Assembly: GCA_001509345.1 (NCBI GenBank)
Contig: LGGM01000003.1
Span: 1-41,697 of the forward strand
From: Clostridiales bacterium 38_11
Lineage (GTDB): Bacteria; Bacillota; Clostridia; Tissierellales; Dethiosulfatibacteraceae
Direction: 5' to 3'
Length of the DNA: 41,697 bases
The notes beneath the pieces are model-generated. The model was not told the DNA's origin, searched no databases, and saw only the letters and a list, made by a program, of their open reading frames with translations. Shown in pieces: positions 36,655 through 41,697 of this stretch (position 1 is its first letter; each line of letters opens with the position of its first letter). A program made the position numbers and the translations under genes.

Positions 36655-37695
36655 TTATCGGACAAAATCCCTAAAATCTCCCATTATTGCTCTCGGTACC
36701 GGTAAGTCTATCATTGTTTTTAACCCAGGAGCTGCATTGATGATATGAGGAATCATATTAACACACATTGCAATTGTTCCCAATCCACCATCAATCTCAG
36801 GCTTTATGGACATGTTCACTTCAGGCGTTCCTTTAATTGTAATATAATCACCTGTCTGGGTTCCGCCCATTTCAGGCTCGATCTGCTGAGGATGCTTCAT
36901 GTCAATCTTCATTTCGCCATTCACATAACCCTGCCCTCTCATGTTGACGCCTGTTACATTACCGGCTTTTGCAAATCCATATTTTGATTTTCTATCGACA
37001 GTTGTCATTATGGGATCCATTTGCTGTTCAAATTTATCGACTTTCCAACCGATTGCATCGGCTATCATATGCACAGATTCTGGAAATCCCACGTGTCCTG
37101 ATAAAGTGTCATTTTTGACACTTGCTAAAAACTCTTCTTTTGTGATGCCTATGCCTTGCTCTTCCATTACTTTTGGACCGAATGGTGACAAGCTGTTTAC
37201 CCTCTTACACTCTATGGATTGCACATCTGTCATACACCCGGTTAAGCATACTGCCAGCAAATCCATAATAAGACCGGGGTTGATTCCGGTTCCTAAAACC
37301 GACACGCCATTCTCTTTTGCTAATTTGTCTATCTTTTCTGAAAGCTCTGGTTCCTGAGCCCAAGGATAAGCCATTTCTTCTGCGCTTGATACGACATTTA
37401 TTTTTTTCTCAAGACAGAACTTGATTTTGTCAAAGGCCTCTCTGGTAAAAGAATCGGTACACAAAACAACCACATCTGCCGCTTTTTCCGTAATGATGTC
37501 CTCATAAGAACCCAATAGCACGTCTTTTCTATCTCCTATTTCGTTATTCAAATAGTCATACATACTTGTACCTATTTTACTACCCCTTCCAACGACACCT
37601 ACAATATCGACACCTTTTTTGCTTAGCAGCATATCAGCTATTCCTGATCCCATGGCTCCCAGTCCCCATATAATAACCTTTACATTTTCTTTCAT
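36655..37695 (-). CDS. ord: 2,4-diaminopentanoate dehydrogenase
   Basis: NAD(P)-dependent oxidative deamination of 2,4-diaminopentanoate to 2-amino-4-oxopentanoate. The 346-residue protein has an N-terminal Rossmann fold (VIIWGLGAMGSGIADMLL, about 8-25) of the dihydrodipicolinate-reductase type, followed by VVLCTDSF and GTGINPGLIMDLL. It ends with LPVPRAIMGDFRDFVR. ATG 37695 after TTGGAGG is the start; the in-frame TTG at 37707 is part of the ribosome binding site. It is the first gene of the operon, reading from the sigma-54 promoter at 37786-37802. A relic sharing its C-terminal motif lies in the leader. Confidence 0.95.
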   Translation of the reverse strand: MKENVKVIIWGLGAMGSGIADMLLSKKGVDIVGVVGRGSKIGTSMYDYLNNEIGDRKDVLLGSYEDIITEKAADVVVLCTDSFTREAFDKIKFCLEKKINVVSSAEEMAYPWAQEPELSEKIDKLAKENGVSVLGTGINPGLIMDLLAVCLTGCMTDVQSIECKRVNSLSPFGPKVMEEQGIGITKEEFLASVKNDTLSGHVGFPESVHMIADAIGWKVDKFEQQMDPIMTTVDRKSKYGFAKAGNVTGVNMRGQGYVNGEMKIDMKHPQQIEPEMGGTQTGDYITIKGTPEVNMSIKPEIDGGLGTIAMCVNMIPHIINAAPGLKTMIDLPVPRAIMGDFRDFVR

Positions 37696-37724
37696 GTTAT
37701 CCTCCAAATTTTATTTGATAAATC

Positions 37725-37778
37725 TCAATAATCACCCATGATAGCTTTTGATACAGGTAAATACATTAATGATACAAC
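37725..37778 (-). pseudogene. Relic 3' end of a second ord-like gene
   Basis: On the minus strand, 30-85 nt before the ord start, an in-frame stretch reads SLMYLPVSKAIMGDY then stop. It matches the last residues of Ord (TMIDLPVPRAIMGDF). Within the eleven-residue core LPVSKAIMGDY, eight are identical and the others conservative. Most base differences fall at third codon positions, as expected for a diverged coding sequence rather than a recent duplicate. No start or longer frame survives upstream, where the sigma-54 promoter now sits. It appears to be the remnant of a paralogous or replaced ord gene. Confidence 0.6.
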
Positions 37779-37785
37779 AATAAGA

Positions 37786-37802
37786 TGCATAAACCATGCC
37801 AA
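37786..37802 (-). promoter_or_regulatory. Sigma-54 (-24/-12) promoter of the ornithine operon
   Basis: The minus-strand sequence TTGGCATGGTTTATGCA has the invariant GG (-24, at 37800-37799) and GC (-12, at 37788-37787) separated by exactly ten bases. It fits the TGGCAC-N5-TTGCA consensus apart from two positions. It lies about 90 nt upstream of the ord start, and a sigma-54 activator is encoded nearby. Confidence 0.8.
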
Positions 37803-37890
37803 CCTTATAAATTATATGTCTTTCTAGACCTATTCATTCTAGACGCTCCCAAACAGTCAATTCTGAAAGCGTTTTCTCTATGTGAAAATT

Positions 37891-37906
37891 AGCAAAATAT
37901 TTTGCT
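37891..37906. promoter_or_regulatory. Candidate upstream activator site of the ornithine operon
   Basis: AGCAAAATATTTTGCT is a perfect 16-bp palindrome about 90 bp upstream of the -24 element, a normal distance for a sigma-54 enhancer. Its 14-bp core, GCAAAATATTTTGC, recurs perfectly at 39773-39786 upstream of the activator gene. A T run follows on the plus strand, but no plus-strand gene precedes it, so it is not a terminator. Confidence 0.7.
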
Positions 37907-37942
37907 TTTTAATGCGCCACTTTTTTTGCTCTTCCTAAATTC

Positions 37943-37971
37943 TTGACACTAATACAAATAGGATTTATGAT
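37943..37971 (+). promoter_or_regulatory. Sigma-A promoter of the dgkA-like gene
   Basis: TTGACA (37943-37948) and TATGAT (37966-37971) are separated by 17 nt and lie 20 nt before the start codon. The promoter is divergent from the sigma-54 promoter in the same 300-nt gap. Confidence 0.8.
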
Positions 37972-37991
37972 TATAAAGTGAGGTGTTTGCC

Positions 37992-38339
37992 ATGAATAAA
38001 ATCATTAATTCTTTCATTTACGCTGCAAGAGGTATCTCATACGTTTACAAAACTCAGAGAAATTTTCGAATACAGATAATAATGATGATTGTTGCTACTG
38101 TCATCGGATTATTGTTGAACATTTCAGCTATCCACTGGGCCATTCTTTTTATGATTTCATGTCTGGTATTAACTTTGGAAATCGTAAACACGGCCATTGA
38201 AACCATTATAGACATGATTACCGACGAGTATCATGTGAATGCTGAAAAAGCAAAAGACGCGGCAGCTGGAGCAGTGCTGATAGCGTCATTTTTTGCTGTG
38301 GTGATAGGATTCATTATATTCCTATCTTATATTTTCTAA
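37992..38339 (+). CDS. Diacylglycerol/undecaprenol kinase (DgkA family)
   Basis: A small integral membrane kinase of 115 residues that phosphorylates diacylglycerol or, in most Gram-positives, undecaprenol for lipid-carrier recycling. It has three hydrophobic segments (about 30-48, 50-70 and 92-114). The catalytic and metal-binding helix LEIVNTAIETIIDMI (about 64-78) has its conserved glutamates and asparagine, followed by KAKDAAAGAVLI. The start is ATG after GAGGTG. It sits between the activator gene and the ornithine operon on the opposite strand, and its 3' end overlaps the activator's 3' end by 26 nt. A functional link to ornithine metabolism is unlikely. Confidence 0.93.
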   Translation: MNKIINSFIYAARGISYVYKTQRNFRIQIIMMIVATVIGLLLNISAIHWAILFMISCLVLTLEIVNTAIETIIDMITDEYHVNAEKAKDAAAGAVLIASFFAVVIGFIIFLSYIF

Positions 38340-39714
38340 GTTTGTATTGTAGTCCCTGCCTTTTGATTCCCAATATATCAGCCGTTTTACTAATATTATT
38401 GTTGTTATCATAGAATAACTTAATGATAATATCTTTTTCAATTTCGTTCATAACTTCCTCAAGTGATTTTTGCTTGCTGATAATTTTCTCGGTTTTGTCT
38501 TCTGTGTAAAAAGAATTAGAATGACTGGCACTTAGATTCAATATGTTCCGTATATAATAAGGCATATGTTTCAATTGCAATGTCTCCCCGTCTTTCATCA
38601 TACTCATAGCACCTTCAATGATATGCTTAAGCTCCCTTATGTTACCTGGCCATTCATATTTCCTAAAGAAGCGTAAAACCTCGTTGGAAACCCCTTTAAG
38701 TTTTTTATTCAGTACATCCTCATAATACTTAATGTAATATTCAGTAAAAAACTCGATGTCTCCTTCCCTTTCCTTTAAATTTGGTATTCTGATATTGATG
38801 ACACTTAGACGGTAGAATAGATCCTCTCTCATCTTTCCTTCCTTTACCAGTTCAATGGGATCTTTGTTGGTGATGGCTATCACTCTCACATCAACGTGAT
38901 TTTCCACATTAGATCCAATGGGTCTGTATCTCTTGGTTTCCAAAACTCTTAAGATTTTAGACTGGAGAGACATAGGCATTGAATTTATTTCATCCAGTAT
39001 CAGCGTTCCACCATCAACCTGCTTTAACAATCCCTCTTTGTTTTCGGCTCCAGTGAAACTACCTTTGGTAGTTCCAAACAGAATACTCTCCAATAGATTT
39101 TCAGGTATAGCCGCACAGTTTTCCGCCACAATAGGCTTATCCCTTCTGAGACTTGCATTATGGATACTTTGAGCGAACATCTCCTTTCCAGTACCTGAGT
39201 CGCCTACAATCAATATATTTGAAGAGGTCACAGCCACTTGTTTGCATTGCTCGATGATATCGATGATTTCCCTTGAATTACCCAATATATCACTAAAAGA
39301 GAATGTTCCTTTCTTAGAATCAACAACCTCAGAATAAAGCTCCAACATTTTTTCTGACATCTTTCTCATGTAGGTGATGTCTTGAGATATCTCAAAGCTA
39401 CCTATAATTTTACCCTTCTCCATGATAGGATAAGTTGAGTTTACAGCCACGATTTTTTTACCCTGCTTTGAAATGTACTCCTGGTACTTTGATTTGATTG
39501 CCTTGCCTTTCTTTAGCACCTCCATATGTGTACTCTCATAACCTAAAGCCGGGAGGACTTGGAGAAGATTTTCCTCTATAACGTCCTCAGCTTTCATACC
39601 TTCAATCTCCGCCATAGCCTTATTGTAAATGACTGTTTTCCCATCGTCACCGACCACATGGACGCCTTCTTCAAGCTTAGCCAATATCTGTTCATAGACT
39701 TTTAATCTGTTCAT
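38314..39714 (-). CDS. PAS-domain sigma-54-dependent transcriptional activator
   Basis: A bacterial enhancer-binding protein of 466 residues. An N-terminal PAS sensor (about 1-115) and coiled linker lead to the AAA+ domain (about 140-370). That domain has Walker A GDSGTGKE (171-178), the sigma-54-contacting loop GSFTGA (218-223, Ser for the usual Ala), Walker B GGTLILDEI and the arginine-finger region REDLFYRLSV. A C-terminal Fis-type helix-turn-helix ends the protein (ISKTADILGIKRQGLQYKLRK). The architecture is like RocR or PrdR regulators of clostridial amino-acid operons. Position, the sigma-54 promoter and the shared palindrome make it the likely activator of the ornithine operon, perhaps sensing ornithine or a related compound through its PAS domain. 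Confidence 0.93.
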   Translation of the reverse strand: MNRLKVYEQILAKLEEGVHVVGDDGKTVIYNKAMAEIEGMKAEDVIEENLLQVLPALGYESTHMEVLKKGKAIKSKYQEYISKQGKKIVAVNSTYPIMEKGKIIGSFEISQDITYMRKMSEKMLELYSEVVDSKKGTFSFSDILGNSREIIDIIEQCKQVAVTSSNILIVGDSGTGKEMFAQSIHNASLRRDKPIVAENCAAIPENLLESILFGTTKGSFTGAENKEGLLKQVDGGTLILDEINSMPMSLQSKILRVLETKRYRPIGSNVENHVDVRVIAITNKDPIELVKEGKMREDLFYRLSVINIRIPNLKEREGDIEFFTEYYIKYYEDVLNKKLKGVSNEVLRFFRKYEWPGNIRELKHIIEGAMSMMKDGETLQLKHMPYYIRNILNLSASHSNSFYTEDKTEKIISKQKSLEEVMNEIEKDIIIKLFYDNNNNISKTADILGIKRQGLQYKLRKYKIGI

Positions 39715-39770
39715 TTTATAAGCCTCTCAAGTTTTATTTATGAAACAATTATAGCGCTAAAAAAAAGAAA

Positions 39771-39788
39771 ATGCAAAATATTTTGCAT
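39771..39788. promoter_or_regulatory. Palindrome upstream of the activator gene
   Basis: ATGCAAAATATTTTGCAT is a perfect 18-bp palindrome sharing its 14-bp core with the candidate enhancer at 37891-37906. It lies 57 bp before the activator start, so autoregulation is possible. Read on the minus strand it is also followed by TTTTCTTTTTTTT, so it may double as the terminator of the MATE gene, which ends 12 bp away. Confidence 0.6.
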
Positions 39789-39799
39789 TATCATAGGTT

Positions 39800-41137
39800 T
39801 TAAATACTTTGCAAACTCTTCCATGTATACCAATACATAACTGTTCCACCAATAGTGTAAGCGACCACTAATGCACTAAATACACCGGTTATACCAAAAT
39901 AGTTTGCTAACATCAAGGCAATCGGTAGGTAAATGGCTGTCATCTGCAAAGCTGATAATCCAGCAGCTTGAATTGGCTTATTGATTGCATTCAATATAGC
40001 GACATTGTTCAGCAGCATCCCTTGAAATCCGTATCCGATGGGGATTATGGAAAGATACAGAATTGTCACCCTTTGAACTTCAACACTATTATTGAATATA
40101 GGTGCAATAAATCTTGCTGTCAGGTTAAGAATAATCAATATGCCGATGCCGTAAATAAAAATCATTTTTCTAGTAACTCGCATGCCCTCGCGTATCCGAT
40201 CAATCTTTCCTGCACCGTAATTTTGCCCTGCAAATGGAACCATGATGCTTGACATCGCATTGATAAAAGCCAATGTGAAGAATTCTATTCTTGTTCCCAC
40301 CCCATAACCTGCAACCGCTTCGTTTCCATACTGGGATAACAACCTTGTCACAATTCCCGTGCTAAGAGGTGTTATCATTCTAACTAACGCTGCCGGTATG
40401 GCCACATATAGAATCTTTTTCCATGAATCAATGATGCTTATGATTTTTTGAATTCTGAATTTTATGATTCTTTCTCTGACAATCATAATATAGAGAGAGA
40501 AGGTAAAAGTAATCATTCGACTGATTACGGTTGCTAAAGCTGCCCCTCCTATTCCCAGTTCCGGGAATATACCAACCCCGAATATAAGTAAGGGATCCAA
40601 TATAACATTAACACCGGCTGCAACCATCATCACTATAGAGGGGGTTTTGGTATCTCCAAGAGCCCTGATAATACTATTCCCAACCATTGGGATAACAACA
40701 AAAGGCATGCCGTAAAACCAGATGGACATGTATTCTCTGATGTAAATTAGCATTTTACCGTCCGCACCCAGTACAGTGAATGTCTGATCAACGATATTTA
40801 ATCCAATAATGGTAGTCACTATGACAAAAATCCATGATAGGATAATACTATCTGTTGCAATTCTTATCAGGCCTTCCTTATCTCCACTGCCGAATGCTCT
40901 TGAAATAAGGGAAGATGTTCCAATGCCCATTCCTAGCGCTAAACTATTAATAATCAGCACAACAGGAAAGGTAAAAGAAACAGCTGCCAATTGTTCCGAT
41001 CCTAGCTGACCTATAAAGTAAGTGTCCGTTATGTTAAAGACTACTAAGCTTAAAGTCCCGAAAATCATCGGTATGGTCAGCTTTATAATCGATTGACTAA
41101 CTTTTCCTTCTGTTAGATTATTTCTAAAAGAAGTCAT
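39800..41137 (-). CDS. MATE-family multidrug/sodium antiporter
   Basis: A 445-residue membrane protein with about twelve hydrophobic segments in two homologous halves. MATE features are seen: the LTIPMIFGTLSLVVFNITDTYFIGQLG start, GMGIGTSSLISRAFG in the first half, and the repeat GYGVGTRIEFFTLAFINAMSSIMVPFAGQNYGAGK in the second. Such proteins export cationic compounds with sodium or proton exchange. The substrate is unknown, and the gene stands alone. ATG 41137 follows GGAGGG. A fragment of the dispersed repeat lies 14 nt upstream of its start, and no clear promoter was found. Confidence 0.92.
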   Translation of the reverse strand: MTSFRNNLTEGKVSQSIIKLTIPMIFGTLSLVVFNITDTYFIGQLGSEQLAAVSFTFPVVLIINSLALGMGIGTSSLISRAFGSGDKEGLIRIATDSIILSWIFVIVTTIIGLNIVDQTFTVLGADGKMLIYIREYMSIWFYGMPFVVIPMVGNSIIRALGDTKTPSIVMMVAAGVNVILDPLLIFGVGIFPELGIGGAALATVISRMITFTFSLYIMIVRERIIKFRIQKIISIIDSWKKILYVAIPAALVRMITPLSTGIVTRLLSQYGNEAVAGYGVGTRIEFFTLAFINAMSSIMVPFAGQNYGAGKIDRIREGMRVTRKMIFIYGIGILIILNLTARFIAPIFNNSVEVQRVTILYLSIIPIGYGFQGMLLNNVAILNAINKPIQAAGLSALQMTAIYLPIALMLANYFGITGVFSALVVAYTIGGTVMYWYTWKSLQSI

Positions 41138-41150
41138 GTTCCCTCCATCA

Positions 41151-41166
41151 ACAGGGTTCTTGGGTT
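41151..41166. repeat. Dispersed repeat, fragment C
   Basis: ACAGGGTTCTTGGGTT is identical to the left part of copy A (412-427). With the preceding ATCA it also matches copy B, giving ATCAACA, one G/A difference, then GGTTCTT. Hairpin and tail sequences are absent, so only the left end is present here. It lies between the rpmE terminator and the MATE gene. Confidence 0.55.
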
Positions 41167-41174
41167 TGGATTAC

Positions 41175-41202
41175 AAAAAATACGGTCTAATTGACCGTAT
41201 TC
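41175..41202 (-). terminator. Intrinsic terminator of rpmE
   Basis: On the minus strand TACGGTC (41199-41193) pairs with GACCGTA (41187-41181) across five bases and is followed by a T run. It starts about 15 nt after the rpmE stop. Confidence 0.9.
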
Positions 41203-41215
41203 CTTATCCTTGTTC

Positions 41216-41425
41216 TTAGTCTCTACCATATTTTTTCTTGAATTTGTCAACACGTCCACCCTTGTCCACAAATTTTTGCTTTCCTGTGAAGAACGGATGG
41301 CATTCTGAACAAATCTCAACTCTTATCTCATTATCGACTGAACCAGTTTCAAATGTATTGCCGCAAGCACATGTCACTGTGACTATCTTATAATCTGGAT
41401 GTATTCCTTTTTTCAATGTATTCAC
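41216..41425 (-). CDS. rpmE: 50S ribosomal protein L31, zinc-binding form
   Basis: A 69-residue ribosomal protein of the large-subunit central protuberance and intersubunit bridge. It is the zinc-containing C+ type: CxC in VTCACGNTF and CxxC in [14 protein letters not shown], with the family end [17 protein letters not shown]. The start is ATG 41425 after AAAGAGGTG. It lies just downstream of rho, the conserved Firmicutes order, but has its own promoter and terminator. Confidence 0.98.
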   Translation of the reverse strand: MNTLKKGIHPDYKIVTVTCACGNTFETGSVDNEIRVEICSECHPFFTGKQKFVDKGGRVDKFKKKYGRD

Positions 41426-41484
41426 CTCTTTCCAAATAAGCTTATATAATAAACTATTATCTTTATCTGTTACAACACCATAAG

Positions 41485-41513
41485 ATTATAGCACAGCAAA
41501 AATATTTTTTCAA
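41485..41513 (-). promoter_or_regulatory. Sigma-A promoter of rpmE
   Basis: On the minus strand TTGAAA (41513-41508) and TATAAT (41490-41485) are spaced by exactly 17 nt, between the rho stop and rpmE. Confidence 0.75.
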
Positions 41514-41532
41514 TAATTATTATTCTATCTTT

Positions 41533-41697
41533 TTATTTTTTTATTTTATCAACGTCCATTATTTCTTTCGCATTATCCATAAAATCCATGTTTGTTTTTG
41601 TGCTTAGAAGACCTGACAGAAACTTTTCAGTGACGTAATCGACCGGATAATTGCTCAATGCTTTTCTCAATTGCCAGATCGTTTGAAGTTCATTCTG
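41533..41697 (-). CDS. rho: Transcription termination factor Rho, C-terminal fragment (cut by window edge)
   Basis: The last 54 codons of a frame entering from the right edge. The reading ELQTIWQLRKALSNYPVDYVTEKFLSGLLSTKTNMDFM closely fits the Rho C-terminus (the E-MW-IRKAL ... TEKLIxLLxKTKxNxEFL pattern). Its position directly before rpmE supports the call. The catalytic domains are outside the window. Confidence 0.88.
   Translation of the reverse strand, partial: QNELQTIWQLRKALSNYPVDYVTEKFLSGLLSTKTNMDFMDNAKEIMDVDKIKK

Noticed and set aside
41134-41319. 61-codon minus-strand frame overlapping rpmE and reaching the MATE start
   Set aside because: It is out of frame with the clearly conserved L31 protein and spans its terminator.
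1-41697. CRISPR arrays, tRNA genes, prophage or intact insertion sequences
   Set aside because: I looked for regularly spaced repeats, cloverleaf ends, and integrase or transposase frames and found none. The only repeats are the three partial copies of the structured element.

Overview
This is a low-GC, gene-dense stretch of a Gram-positive anaerobe of the class Clostridia. The signs are A+T-rich codons, frequent TTG and GTG starts with strong AGGAGG-type ribosome binding sites, an S-box (SAM-I) riboswitch on metK, the lysS-to-rRNA and rho-rpmE arrangements, and above all a complete Stickland-type operon for oxidative ornithine breakdown, as known from Acetoanaerobium (Clostridium) sticklandii and Clostridioides difficile. 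I cannot name the genus. Most of the window is chromosomal housekeeping. No CRISPR array, prophage, tRNA or intact transposase was seen.

Layout. 1-560: no gene; tandem minus-strand promoters that look like those of an rRNA operon starting just beyond the left edge, a copy of a structured dispersed repeat, and the lysS terminator. 561-5584 (minus): lysS, greA, dusB, a biotin-ligase homologue with a degenerate adenylate loop, and a class V aminotransferase. 5793-6596 (plus): a TIM-barrel epimerase/isomerase-like protein. 6598-13241 (minus): histidine kinase and response regulator, ftsH, hpt, tilS and a 5-formyl-THF cyclo-ligase. 13245-16642 (minus): a secreted phosphodiester-glycosidase-domain protein and a TtcA-like tRNA thiolase. 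16833-19229 (plus): a COG2426 membrane protein, riboswitch-metK, and an FtsB/DivIC-like protein. 19207-24334 (minus): a secreted SLT/SH3/SLH wall protein, phosphoglucomutase, galU and mreB/mbl. 24395-24526: the longer copy of the structured repeat. 24532-26080 (minus): L-serine dehydratase subunits. 26377-30735 (plus): a divergent KamA-family radical SAM aminomutase, then argC-argJ-argB.

30808-37695 (minus) is the ornithine operon ord-ortA-ortB-oraS-oraE-mutL-like. Its products convert D-ornithine, via 2,4-diaminopentanoate and 2-amino-4-oxopentanoate, to alanine and acetyl-CoA. The ornithine racemase gene expected at the operon's end survives only as a 44-codon internal-deletion relic. A second relic, the 3' end of a diverged ord paralogue, lies in the leader in front of ord. 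A sigma-54 (-24/-12) promoter precedes ord, and a PAS/AAA+/Fis sigma-54 activator is encoded nearby at 38314-39714. The same GCAAAATATTTTGC palindrome lies upstream of both the operon and the activator gene, so it is a candidate activator site. A kinase of the DgkA family sits between them on the opposite strand. The window closes with a MATE transporter, rpmE and the 3' end of rho.

The most noteworthy signals are the two relic genes flanking the ornithine operon, its sigma-54 regulatory layout, the KamA paralogue that has lost both lysine-recognising aspartates and sits beside arginine-biosynthesis genes, and the structured repeat family.
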